Source of the DNA: an uncultured Desulfovibrio sp.
GTDB lineage: Bacteria; Desulfobacterota; Desulfovibrionia; Desulfovibrionales; Desulfovibrionaceae
Assembly (NCBI GenBank): GCA_913063155.1
Contig: CAJXYU010000001.1
Location: 930,001-994,000 of the forward strand
Length of the DNA: 64,000 nucleotides
Direction: 5' to 3'
Numbering within the stretch: the stretch's first letter is position 1; each line of letters starts with the position of its first letter. The notes beneath the pieces are model-generated. The model made no database searches and was not told the DNA's origin. It saw only the letters and a list, made by a program, of their open reading frames with translations. The translations under genes and the position numbers were made by a program. This document shows positions 26,410 to 35,347 of the stretch, one piece after another.

Positions 26410-28430
26410 GTATTTTAGAGTGCACACTACGTGATGGCAGCTACAGCATTGACTTTCAATTTACACCGGAGGACACATCGATCATTGCCAGTGCCCTGGA
26501 GGGCGCCGGCCTGAAAATGATAGAAATTGGCCATGGTCTAGGGCTCAACGCTACATCAAAAGGGAAAGGTCAGGCCGCTGCGACCGATGTCGAGTATATG
26601 CAAGCCGCAAACGCTGCCCTCAATCTGGCCAAGTGGGGGATGTTTTTTATACCAGGCATTGCACGACGTGAACACATCGATATCGCTTTGGAATATGGAA
26701 TTGGTTTTTTGCGGATCGGCGCAAATGCACCAGAGACAGAAACCAGCCTCCCGTTCATCGAGTACGCTGCCAGCAAGGGGATTACCACCTTTTGCAACCT
26801 GATGAAATCGTATGCACTGTCGGCAAAGGAAATCGCGACAAAAGCACACATGGCGGAATTGGCCGGAGCTTCCGGCGTCTATCTGGTAGACTCTGCCGGA
26901 TACATGCTTCCCGAAGATGTCGAAAAATATGTACGAACTATGAAAACAACCGTAAATGTCCCCATCGGCTTTCATGGACACGATAACCTATCCATGGGGT
27001 GTGCCAATTGTCTCAGTGCAATAAAAGGTGGGGCGCAATACGTGGATTCGACCCTCATGGGACTGGGACGCGGAGGGGGCAATCCGGCGACGGAGACTCT
27101 CAGCGCCTTATTGAGCAAGGCTGGCTATCAAACCGAAATTGATACCAATTATTGCTGTGACATCGGCCATACATACATCAAACCTTTATCCATGGGGCTC
27201 TATCGCAGCAGTATAGATATCGCATGCGGAGAACATGGTTTCCATTCCAGTTTTCTGAATTCCGCACTTGAGTCTGCACGAAAATACGAAGTAGATCCAA
27301 GAATTCTCATTGCTGAAGTCTGCAAGACAGATCTCGTCAATCCAACCAACGAACTCATGGACAAAATTGCAGACCAAATACAGAATAACAAAAATTCAAC
27401 ACCAACAGCATACACAGACAAGAAACTGAACATTCGCCCATCCCCCCCTGGCAATACGTCAAGACTTTCTCTTTCTCAGATTTGCAGGGAGGCCGCAAAA
27501 CAACTTCACTGCATATCCACCAAGACCCGCAGGACGAGTGTTCTCAACATTGTTGCTACGGATTCCCCCACAACGGAAAGTGGTGTTTCAAATTTCATCC
27601 ACGAAGATTTTGAATTTATTCTCTGCAATGTCACTGTTTCCTCGCAGAAAGAATTGGAAACCGTCATTCGCTGCACAGACGGAATCGTAGACCATTTTTT
27701 TGTTGACGTAGGAACCGCCCCGCTGGGAGCTCTTGCTCGACAATTAGCAACTAAGAGTAGCGTTATAGGATACCGGGACAAAGATGTCTGGATCCGCTCC
27801 ATTGAAAGACAAATAGTGGACCTAGCTGAACAACGAGGCCTTTTTTCTCAGGAAAGGGCTCTGGTTATTCACGGGGGCGAGGAAGGCCCCCTGCTTGTAG
27901 CTGCCTTAGCTGAACATGGTTTAAACAGTGTGTTCTCAAACAACGATACCAATATTTTGACCGCCAAAGAACTAGCCGACATATTCATTCTGGTCGCCCT
28001 GAATCGGCAAACTCCTATCAATAAAGACTACATCCGCATGCTGCCCTCCGACGTCACAATTATTGATGCTGGGATAGGAGCCCTGACTGATGATGCCTGG
28101 GAATATACGCAACAAAAAAATATGACCTTGCTGCGTTTGGACATGAGGGCAGCACTGGATGCTGAGCTTCATCTTGCATTGAACACAAAACATGTGAACC
28201 GTAACTGCCGGGGCCAAATGTTTATAGAGGGAATCCGGGTGGTTGCCGGAGGCGTTGTGGGCAATAAAGGAGACATTGTCGTAGACGCTGTTCCCTATCC
28301 CTCTAAAATCATTGGTGTTGCAGATGGTAAAGGAATGGTAAACACCTTGCGAAACCGTTATTCTCACGACTTTCGTAAAGTCCAGAGTCACATCCGAAAC
28401 AAACTCGCTTCATCTGAAATAATAAAATAA
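26397..28430 (+). CDS. HMGL-like pyruvate aldolase fused to an unknown C-terminal domain
   Basis: 677 aa. Residues about 1-310 are a DRE-TIM metallolyase closest in pattern to 4-hydroxy-2-oxovalerate aldolase: ECTLRDGSYSIDFQF at the start, FHGHDNLSMGCANCLSAIKGG near 190 and LMGLGRGGGNPATETL. Such enzymes join or split pyruvate and aldehydes with a divalent metal. After a linker, residues about 375-677 are a different domain (FFVDVGTAPLGALARQLA, RALVIHGGEEGPLLVAALAE, VTIIDAGIGALTDDAWEYT, LLRLDMRAALDAELH), reminiscent of a Rossmann-type dehydrogenase but not assignable. ATG 26397 has GGAGG nearby; an earlier in-frame start at 26343 is not supported. Central to the proposed novel pathway. Confidence 0.75.
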   Translation: MQRVGILECTLRDGSYSIDFQFTPEDTSIIASALEGAGLKMIEIGHGLGLNATSKGKGQAAATDVEYMQAANAALNLAKWGMFFIPGIARREHIDIALEYGIGFLRIGANAPETETSLPFIEYAASKGITTFCNLMKSYALSAKEIATKAHMAELAGASGVYLVDSAGYMLPEDVEKYVRTMKTTVNVPIGFHGHDNLSMGCANCLSAIKGGAQYVDSTLMGLGRGGGNPATETLSALLSKAGYQTEIDTNYCCDIGHTYIKPLSMGLYRSSIDIACGEHGFHSSFLNSALESARKYEVDPRILIAEVCKTDLVNPTNELMDKIADQIQNNKNSTPTAYTDKKLNIRPSPPGNTSRLSLSQICREAAKQLHCISTKTRRTSVLNIVATDSPTTESGVSNFIHEDFEFILCNVTVSSQKELETVIRCTDGIVDHFFVDVGTAPLGALARQLATKSSVIGYRDKDVWIRSIERQIVDLAEQRGLFSQERALVIHGGEEGPLLVAALAEHGLNSVFSNNDTNILTAKELADIFILVALNRQTPINKDYIRMLPSDVTIIDAGIGALTDDAWEYTQQKNMTLLRLDMRAALDAELHLALNTKHVNRNCRGQMFIEGIRVVAGGVVGNKGDIVVDAVPYPSKIIGVADGKGMVNTLRNRYSHDFRKVQSHIRNKLASSEIIK

Positions 28431-28434
28431 ACCA

Positions 28435-29631
28435 ATGGACAAAAGAATTGCTATCATAGGCGGATCAACTACCAGCATCCCCTTGATCCGGGCTGCCAAA
28501 GCCAAAAACTACGAATGCATTGTACTCGATGCAAACTTGAATGCTGCAGGAATGAAGCAGGCGGATCGTGCGGTTGTCGTGGATATAAATTGCCCGGAAA
28601 GATGTCTGCATTCACTTGCCCCTTTTCCTCCAGACGGAATTCTGACGGTTACTGACTTTGGCGTTAGAAGTATGGCCTTCATCAATGACTCTCTTGGCCT
28701 TACTGGCCCGACTCCGCAAGCTGCCGCCAATTGTACTAATAAAAAAAGGATGAGAGATATTTGGCACGCTACGGGATGTGACACTACTCAGTATGGAATT
28801 GCTCATTCCCCGGACGAAGCAAAAAAAATTATCGCCTCCCTAGGCGGTTTCCCGGTGATTTTCAAACCCGTGCGTTCGACCGGAGGAAGTAGAGGGGTTT
28901 CAGTGGTCAAAAAAAACGACCAACTATGGACCGCCTTCAATTTCGCCAAGAAATATGACAATAAAAGACAAGTACTTATCGAAGAGTATCACCAAGGCTT
29001 AGAGCACAGTGCAGAAGTAATTGTTCAAAATGGAAAACCTATTGTTTTGGCTATTTCAGACAAAGTAAAGGCTCCAGAACCCTACCGGGTCGATAAAAGT
29101 GTTGACTACCCGACTTCTGTGCATGGGGCGAAGTACGAAAAGCTCATCCAAACTATCTGTAAATCGGTCCTCGCGCTCGGACTTGACTGGACTGCCGCTC
29201 ACGTGGAGATCTGTTCAAAACCTGATGGATTTTATTTGTTCGAGGCGGCCGCCAGAAGTGGGGGAGGGGCAACTGCTTCAACAATTATCCCTTATGTGAC
29301 GGGAGTCAACTATCCTGATGTCATGTTGCAACTTTGCCTTGGAGAAAAAATTGACATGACTTTGGCCACTCCACCAAAGAGCTGCATATACCGATTTTTA
29401 ACACCTCCGAGTGGCCCATTAGAATCAATTGAAGGGATAAACACGGTCCGCAACATGAAAAACATTCTTGAGTGCGACTTTTACCTGAAACCAGGAGATA
29501 CCATCCAAAAAATCAGAACCGGCATGGATCGTTCAGGACATATCGTCGCAGCAGGTCTCACCAGGGCAGAGGCTACCCTTCTAGCGGATCGTGCAGAGTC
29601 GCTTATCCGGGTAAATCACACTAATTCATAA
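28435..29631 (+). CDS. ATP-grasp ligase
   Basis: 398 aa. N-terminal pre-ATP-grasp Rossmann part (IAIIGGSTTSIPLIRAAKAK), then the ATP-grasp core: FPVIFKPVRSTGGSRGVSVV near residue 145, VLIEEYHQGLEHSAEVIV and the metal-binding FYLFEAAARSGGG. Family members couple ATP hydrolysis to ligation of a carboxylate with an amine or other nucleophile. It lies four bases after the aldolase-fusion gene and before two radical SAM genes; it could attach an acid or amino acid to the glycan unit (inference). Confidence 0.82.
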   Translation: MDKRIAIIGGSTTSIPLIRAAKAKNYECIVLDANLNAAGMKQADRAVVVDINCPERCLHSLAPFPPDGILTVTDFGVRSMAFINDSLGLTGPTPQAAANCTNKKRMRDIWHATGCDTTQYGIAHSPDEAKKIIASLGGFPVIFKPVRSTGGSRGVSVVKKNDQLWTAFNFAKKYDNKRQVLIEEYHQGLEHSAEVIVQNGKPIVLAISDKVKAPEPYRVDKSVDYPTSVHGAKYEKLIQTICKSVLALGLDWTAAHVEICSKPDGFYLFEAAARSGGGATASTIIPYVTGVNYPDVMLQLCLGEKIDMTLATPPKSCIYRFLTPPSGPLESIEGINTVRNMKNILECDFYLKPGDTIQKIRTGMDRSGHIVAAGLTRAEATLLADRAESLIRVNHTNS

Positions 29632-29646
29632 TCGTAAGGAAATATA

Positions 29647-30813
29647 ATGCTTAACAGAGATGACTGCATCAAAACCGAACTGAATAAACAGCTCAATCGT
29701 ATTAAGTACATAAAAAGCACACTTGATGGAAATCCCTACTGTTCGTTTCCCCCACGAAGAATCTTCATTGAGCCGACAAACATATGCAACCTTAACTGCA
29801 TCCATTGCGTACATGATGGTAAAATGACCCGCAAAAAGGGTATGATGAGCCTTGAACTATTCAAAAAAATAATGGAAGACGTGAAGGATTGGAACAAATG
29901 CACAGAGATAGCTCTGTTCCAGCAGGGTGACCCGCTTATTCACAAAGATATAGATAAAATAGTCAAAATTGCGGCCACTGATTATGACTTCTTTGTAATC
30001 CTGACTACGAACGGAGTAGCCTTAACAAAGGAACTAAGTGAAGAACTCGTTCGGAACAGGCTTGATTATATGATTTTCTCCCTTGATGCCGCCACCCCAG
30101 AAACTTTTGAACGCATCAAAAGGCGCCCCTACTTCGATAAGGTGATCAACAACATATTAGATTACTTGGAGGTTTGGGGAGACTTGAAGACTGATTTCGA
30201 GCGCAACTACTTCGCAGCAGACATCAATCTAGTAGAGGAGCCGGACAACAAGGAAGAAATACCTTTTTTCAAAGAAATATTCAAAAAGTTACCTATCGGG
30301 CATGTATCCATTAACCCGATGCACAATTTCACTGGTGCAATAGATCTTCCCTCAAAATTCAACAATGAGAAGGCTAAGCAAGCTCCGTGTTGCAACGCTC
30401 CCTGGGATGTTGTTGGCGTTCGATGGGACGGAGAGGTTGTAGCTTGTATTTACGACTTTGATTCCCGCTATGTTATCGGGAATGTCAAAGAACAATCTCT
30501 TAAAGAAATTTGGAACAGTGAACGTATGATAAATTTCAGGAAATCAATATATGAACAAGAATTTAAAAAAGTTGAACAAAATGGACCTCTTTGTTCTGAG
30601 TGTTCAATCAGATTTGACCCAAATTACCAACTACCAAAAGATTATCATTCTGAAGTGGCACGAATGGAAAAATATCTTTCTGACACAGTTAAACGCGTAT
30701 CACTTCGAAAGGAAAAAACAGAAACTCTCCTAGCAAAACATGAATATCTGAAAAAAAATAGAGAGCAATGGGTGAAAGAACTGTACAGTAAAAGCATAAG
30801 TCAAGGAGATTAA
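29647..30813 (+). CDS. Radical SAM/SPASM domain protein
   Basis: 388 aa. The SAM-binding cluster motif is CNLNCIHC (Cys 47, 51 and 54). The SPASM region has CCNAPWDVVGVRWDGEVVAC, GNVKEQSLKEIWNSE and LCSECSI, whose cysteines should bind auxiliary clusters. SPASM enzymes modify peptides, sugars or alcohols by radical chemistry. No precursor peptide gene is seen nearby, so a carbohydrate or small-molecule substrate is more likely. AT-rich; followed after two bases by another radical SAM gene. Confidence 0.85.
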   Translation: MLNRDDCIKTELNKQLNRIKYIKSTLDGNPYCSFPPRRIFIEPTNICNLNCIHCVHDGKMTRKKGMMSLELFKKIMEDVKDWNKCTEIALFQQGDPLIHKDIDKIVKIAATDYDFFVILTTNGVALTKELSEELVRNRLDYMIFSLDAATPETFERIKRRPYFDKVINNILDYLEVWGDLKTDFERNYFAADINLVEEPDNKEEIPFFKEIFKKLPIGHVSINPMHNFTGAIDLPSKFNNEKAKQAPCCNAPWDVVGVRWDGEVVACIYDFDSRYVIGNVKEQSLKEIWNSERMINFRKSIYEQEFKKVEQNGPLCSECSIRFDPNYQLPKDYHSEVARMEKYLSDTVKRVSLRKEKTETLLAKHEYLKKNREQWVKELYSKSISQGD

Positions 30814-30815
30814 AC

Positions 30816-31997
30816 GTGAGTACAGTTAAAAAAAATATTGACGAATATAAAAGAATACGAAACTTGGAGCAGTCCAATAAAAAGTATTATGAAAAAAATG
30901 ACGGAACAGCAGCTGCTCCACACACTATATGCCTATCTGTAAACAACAATTGCTTTATGAAATGCAAAATGTGCGACATTGGCCAATCAAATGCTGATAA
31001 AAACACAGATATCGAAGATAATTTTTTTTCTTCACGTTATAAGCGTAACGGGAAATACCAAGAATTTCCCTTGGATCGAGCAAAAAGCCTTGTCGACGAA
31101 TTACACGAACTGCGCCCGATAATCAAAACAAACTTTGTTGAGCCGCTCATTTACAAAAAAATACAAGAATTGGCAGAATATGTAAAAAGTAAGGGATTGC
31201 CCTACTACACTATTACAAACGGCTGGCTTCTTGAGAAAAACGCAAATTGGCTCGTAGAGGCGGGAACAGATCTAATTCGAGTTTCCCTTGATGGACCAGA
31301 AGATATTCATGATCGAATCCGGGGAGTCAAAGGCAGCTTTAAACGCACTGTAGCTGGCTTGTGGGAACTCATAGAGAAAAAACAAAAACTTGGTGTAGAT
31401 AAGCCTATTTTAGGAGTTTGTTACACTATTAGCGATGAAAACTACGCTTCCATTGTAGATTTCATGGAATATCTTAAAAATACAGGATTATTCAATCACA
31501 TTTATCTTAATATCAATCATCTTCAATTTACAACACAATGGGAGGTTGACGCAACGCGTAGCGAAAACCAGATTTTCAATAATTTCAAAAAATGCAGTAT
31601 TGACCGTATTAATCTGAAAAAAATCGACATAAAAGCTTTGGAACAAGAAATAGCAACGCTCAATGCACACTTTGATCCTGAACAATACCATTACTACTTT
31701 ACTCCTTATCTAAAACGAAATGATTTGAATGTATATTACGACCATGATGCCAGAATGTTCCCTGGGACCCCATGTTACCTTCCATGGTACACAGCTCAGA
31801 TAGATCTTACAGGCGAAGTGGGAATTTATGGCCACTGCCTACTCCCTAGCTTCGGTAACATAATGAACAAATCTTTTCTGGATGTTTGGAATAGTGAGAA
31901 AGCAAGGACCCTACGACTAACACTGAAAAAAAATAAGTCATTCACTGGATGCAATCGTTGTATCGGAACCCTTTACCCTTTACGCGGCAGAGAATAG
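30816..31997 (+). CDS. Radical SAM protein
   Basis: 393 aa, GTG start with AAGGAG at 30803-30808. The cluster motif is CFMKCKMC (Cys 46, 50 and 53). RVSLDGPEDIHDRIRGVKGSF and a C-terminal GNIMNKSFLDVWNSEKARTLR with FTGCNRCIG indicate a SPASM-like tail. It resembles the previous protein in general plan but is not a close duplicate. Function unknown; placed between a radical SAM/SPASM enzyme and a methyltransferase. Confidence 0.82.
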   Translation: MSTVKKNIDEYKRIRNLEQSNKKYYEKNDGTAAAPHTICLSVNNNCFMKCKMCDIGQSNADKNTDIEDNFFSSRYKRNGKYQEFPLDRAKSLVDELHELRPIIKTNFVEPLIYKKIQELAEYVKSKGLPYYTITNGWLLEKNANWLVEAGTDLIRVSLDGPEDIHDRIRGVKGSFKRTVAGLWELIEKKQKLGVDKPILGVCYTISDENYASIVDFMEYLKNTGLFNHIYLNINHLQFTTQWEVDATRSENQIFNNFKKCSIDRINLKKIDIKALEQEIATLNAHFDPEQYHYYFTPYLKRNDLNVYYDHDARMFPGTPCYLPWYTAQIDLTGEVGIYGHCLLPSFGNIMNKSFLDVWNSEKARTLRLTLKKNKSFTGCNRCIGTLYPLRGRE

Positions 31998-32023
31998 ACC
32001 TTGAGGAGACTGGAGAAATCTAT

Positions 32024-32734
32024 ATGAATCAACAAAATAAGCTGGTTAAGCAGCACTTGAATTTTTACCAAGGAGAAAGGCGTGAAGCGAACAAGGAACG
32101 CATAACCACACCTGGCAGCCAATATTTAATACAACTGCTAAAAGGAGGATTTCTTGGCGATGAATACCGTTCCGGAATAGGAAAAACAGCTTTAGACGTC
32201 GGCTGTGGTTCTGGCTTCAACTGCATCACTCTTGCCCGGCTTGGGTATACTGTCAGTGGTTGTGAAATAGCACCAGAAATAGTTGAAGAGGCAAAGCAAA
32301 ATCTCCATGCATACTCCTGTGAAGGAGACATCGACTTAGGCTTTAACGAAAACCTTCCTTATGACGACTGTACCTTCGACCTACTCATATCCATGAATGT
32401 CATTCATTACACAGCTTCCCAAGAAGGAGTAGAAAAAACCATCGCAGAATACGCCCGAGTCCTAAAGCCGGGTGCAAGGCTCTTCTTGACCACAAACCAC
32501 CCTTGCAACTGGATTTTAAAGCGTGCCTGCCACAAAGGTGACAATGTGTTTCTTGCCAGCGCGCACAGTGACTATCGCAATAATCTCCTACTATATGTCT
32601 TTCCTGACGCAAAAGATCTTCAAAAAGCGTTTGGGCACCATTTCGGCAAGATCATAACCGGTGAAAACCGATTTGACTATTTTTCGAAAGTGGTTCGCAA
32701 CTTCATTCTAACAGGCGTACGAAAAGTGAGATAA
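32024..32734 (+). CDS. Class I SAM-dependent methyltransferase
   Basis: 236 aa. Motif I ALDVGCGSGFNCITLARLGY near residue 50 binds SAM; CEIAPEIVEEAK is the acidic motif II, and FDLLISMNVIHYTASQEGVEKTI with YARVLKPGARLFLTTNHP completes the UbiE/COQ5-like pattern. It could methylate a sugar hydroxyl, amine or carboxyl in the glycan. ATG 32024 is preceded by GAGGAG at some distance; an in-frame ATG at 31949 lies inside the previous gene. It ends three bases before the next start. Confidence 0.82.
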   Translation: MNQQNKLVKQHLNFYQGERREANKERITTPGSQYLIQLLKGGFLGDEYRSGIGKTALDVGCGSGFNCITLARLGYTVSGCEIAPEIVEEAKQNLHAYSCEGDIDLGFNENLPYDDCTFDLLISMNVIHYTASQEGVEKTIAEYARVLKPGARLFLTTNHPCNWILKRACHKGDNVFLASAHSDYRNNLLLYVFPDAKDLQKAFGHHFGKIITGENRFDYFSKVVRNFILTGVRKVR

Positions 32735-32737
32735 AGC

Positions 32738-33502
32738 ATGCGAGCGGACAGCTTGACGCACATCACCAGCGACGGGAAATGGTTCAACACGGCACATGAT
32801 GCCAGCCTGCAGCGCCTTGTGCGCGAAATGGACATTGCCAAAATAGACAAATCCGTTGTTGCGGGCTTGGGCCTTGCCGATGACGTAGCCATCTCCGAAG
32901 CAGTAAAAAAACACCCCAACCGCTTATATCCTGTTGGCTGGCTTGACATTGGCACCTCTTTTGACACCATCGACCAAAGGGTTGATTGTCTAGTACGCGA
33001 CGGATTCAAAGGGATCAAAATACACCCTAGAATAAGCAAAACACCGCTTGAAAGCGAGGCTGCTAAGTATGCAGTTAAGTTGGCTGCAAAAAACAGGCTT
33101 TCAGTATTCCTATGCACTATTCATAGACCGGAGCTTCCCCCTCTCGCCAGACCGTTAAGCGCCGATATACATGAGCTCTGCCTTCTCAATACAGAAACAC
33201 CAATGATACTTCTCCATGGCGGATATACAGAACTGCTCTCGGTTTCGGAAATCATCCGCCCTTTTGAGAATGTTCTTCTCGATCTGTCAATGACCTATCC
33301 GAGATTTCGCTCCTCCAGTATCGGCCTAGATATCCATTGGCTGACCAAGGCCTTTGATAAACGCATCACATTTGGCTCTGATTTCCCTGAACGCTCTTTC
33401 AGGGATGTCCTTCAAGCACTTGAGGAAGATGGATATGACATAAAAAGACTGGAACGCCTGGGCATGCTTGGGAAAAATCTGGCACATATTCTCAACTTCT
33501 AA
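32738..33502 (+). CDS. Amidohydrolase-related TIM-barrel protein lacking one metal histidine
   Basis: 254 aa. Amidohydrolase_2-like features: KIDKSVVAGLGLADDVAI, GFKGIKIHPRIS, PMILLHGGYTELL and ITFGSDFPERSF. The usual N-terminal metal motif D-x-H-x-H appears as DSLTH (residues 4-8), so the first His is Leu. The later His and Asp remain. It may bind one metal, work without one, or act on lactones or carboxylates as a decarboxylase-type member. Coupled to the methyltransferase gene. Confidence 0.72.
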   Translation: MRADSLTHITSDGKWFNTAHDASLQRLVREMDIAKIDKSVVAGLGLADDVAISEAVKKHPNRLYPVGWLDIGTSFDTIDQRVDCLVRDGFKGIKIHPRISKTPLESEAAKYAVKLAAKNRLSVFLCTIHRPELPPLARPLSADIHELCLLNTETPMILLHGGYTELLSVSEIIRPFENVLLDLSMTYPRFRSSSIGLDIHWLTKAFDKRITFGSDFPERSFRDVLQALEEDGYDIKRLERLGMLGKNLAHILNF

Positions 33503-33534
33503 CTCGAGAACAGCTTACACATAAGGATGACTTT

Positions 33535-34170
33535 ATGGACAGTACTCATCAGGGGTGCAGTTGCAAAAACATGTGCGCACTGCTCACTTCCGACAAGCAG
33601 CCCAAAAATTGCGTAACCAGCAATTCCCCTGCACTCGTTGAAAAATGTCGTAAAGAATATCGGCGGAAACAGTCCTTCGCAAGACGTGTGTGGCAAGCGT
33701 TTACAGGGCTTGTGGGGTCAGGCGGTGCCCAACGCTCAAGACTGGAGCACATCATGGAGTTCTCGAACTCGATGGGGTATAAACGAATCGGGCTGGCTGG
33801 TTGTGCCAAGTATTTGTCTACAATGCACATGGTAGCAAACCTTCTTAAAATGCATGGATTTCTTTCTTGTGTGGTGGCCTGCAAAGTGGGAGGAAATAAA
33901 TTTTCTACTATTGGCATTGAAAAAGACTCTGAATGGATTTTATGCAACCCATTGGGGCAAGCAGAATATCTTAATGAGTTCGAAAGCGATCTAAATGTTG
34001 AATTTGGACTCTGTATGGGGCACGACCTTATCTTTAAGCATTACAGCACTGCCCCAGTGACAACTCTTATAGTAAAAGAAAAAATATCAAACGATAATAT
34101 AATGAAAACACTAAAAAAAATAAAATATGGAAAACAGTGTATTAATCCATTTTACATCAATAAAATATGA
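33535..34170 (+). CDS. DUF1847 family protein, probable metal or cluster binder
   Basis: 211 aa. HIMEFSNSMGYKRIGLAGCAKYL, GFLSCVVACKVGG, LCNPLGQAEYLNEFES and GLCMGHDLIFKHYSTAPVTTLIVKE are the DUF1847 hallmarks. The N-terminus holds several cysteines (GCSCKNMCALL). Family function is unknown; conserved cysteines suggest a metal or iron-sulfur site. It is the last gene of the AT-rich part; 77 bases later the next gene has GC-rich codon use. Confidence 0.78.
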   Translation: MDSTHQGCSCKNMCALLTSDKQPKNCVTSNSPALVEKCRKEYRRKQSFARRVWQAFTGLVGSGGAQRSRLEHIMEFSNSMGYKRIGLAGCAKYLSTMHMVANLLKMHGFLSCVVACKVGGNKFSTIGIEKDSEWILCNPLGQAEYLNEFESDLNVEFGLCMGHDLIFKHYSTAPVTTLIVKEKISNDNIMKTLKKIKYGKQCINPFYINKI

Positions 34171-34246
34171 AATAAAATAATATATTAAAGAAGATAGAAA
34201 TAAATTTCCATTCCATACTGCTAATAAGTCTGCCACAAAGTAAACA

Positions 34247-35347
34247 ATGAATAATGCAATATTAAAAAACTCCAAGATTATGGTGACAGGTGCCTGCGGC
34301 ACAGTGGGCAAGGAACTGGTCCGGCAGCTGTTGGAGGATTACGAAGTCGCTGAGCTGGTGGCCATAGACAACAACGAAAGCGAGCTGTTTTTTCAGGAGC
34401 AAAGGTTTCTCAGGTTTTCCAATTCCCGCTTTCTGCTTGGGGACGTTCGTGACCTGGGTAAGCTCGAACGGACCATGAGCGGGGTGAATATCGTCTTTCA
34501 CGCCGCGGCTTACAAGCATGTGGTACTTTGCGAGCGATCTCCATTTGAGGCTGTGCAGACCAATATTCTCGGCGTGCAGAATGTTATCCAAGCCGCTCGT
34601 GCGGCAGGTGTGGAGCGGGTGATTTTCACCAGCTCGGACAAGGCTGCCAATCCGACCAACGTCATGGGCACTTCCAAACTTATGGGGGAACGTCTTATTA
34701 CCGCCGCCAACGTCAACTGCGGAAACAGTAAAACTATTTTCACTTCCACCCGTTTCGGCAACGTCCTGGGCTCCAGAGGCTCAGTCATTCCCATCTTCAA
34801 GGAGCAAATACGGAAGGGAAGGCCCGTGACGCTGACGGATTCGGATATGACCCGATTCATCATGTCTGTGCGCGGCGCTGTTCGATTGGTTATCGATTCC
34901 GCGTTGCTGGCATGCGGGGGCGAAGTGCTTGTGACCAAGATGCCGGTGATTCGTATCAAGGATTTAGCGGAAGTGATGATTGAGGAGCTGGCCCCCCGCT
35001 ACGGGCATGATTCCCAAAATGTCCGCATTGAGGTCATCGGCTGCAAGCCCGGAGAAAAGCTTTACGAGGAGCTCATGACCGAAGAGGAGACGCGCAGAAC
35101 TTTGGAGTTGGAGAAGTATTTTGTCATACGTCCGGCATTTTCCAGTTATTACTCCGGGAGCATGGACGATTATCCTGATCAGATTTCGGACAGGATCGAT
35201 ATTCCTTACAACTCATCCAACGACGTGCCCATGACCAAAGATCGGCTGCGCGAGTTTCTTTATGAGAACGAGTTGCTGGAAGAAGAGCCTTATGAAAACT
35301 ACATGCCCGATCGACGTTACTGGGGCGATGAAAAGGGCAGCGTATAG
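34247..35347 (+). CDS. Polysaccharide biosynthesis SDR: FlaA1/PseB-type nucleotide-sugar 4,6-dehydratase
   Basis: 366 aa. IMVTGACGTVGKELVRQLLE binds NAD(P), and FHAAAYKHVVLCERSPFEAVQTN and SSDKAANPTNVMGTSKLMGERL follow. The Met in place of the usual SDR Tyr (MGTSK) is typical of this family. TRFGNVLGSRGSVIPIFKEQI completes it. Such enzymes make UDP-4-keto-6-deoxy sugars from UDP-GlcNAc, the substrate for DegT aminotransferases. Its GC-rich composition contrasts with the preceding genes. A 346-base gap follows. Confidence 0.83.
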   Translation: MNNAILKNSKIMVTGACGTVGKELVRQLLEDYEVAELVAIDNNESELFFQEQRFLRFSNSRFLLGDVRDLGKLERTMSGVNIVFHAAAYKHVVLCERSPFEAVQTNILGVQNVIQAARAAGVERVIFTSSDKAANPTNVMGTSKLMGERLITAANVNCGNSKTIFTSTRFGNVLGSRGSVIPIFKEQIRKGRPVTLTDSDMTRFIMSVRGAVRLVIDSALLACGGEVLVTKMPVIRIKDLAEVMIEELAPRYGHDSQNVRIEVIGCKPGEKLYEELMTEEETRRTLELEKYFVIRPAFSSYYSGSMDDYPDQISDRIDIPYNSSNDVPMTKDRLREFLYENELLEEEPYENYMPDRRYWGDEKGSV

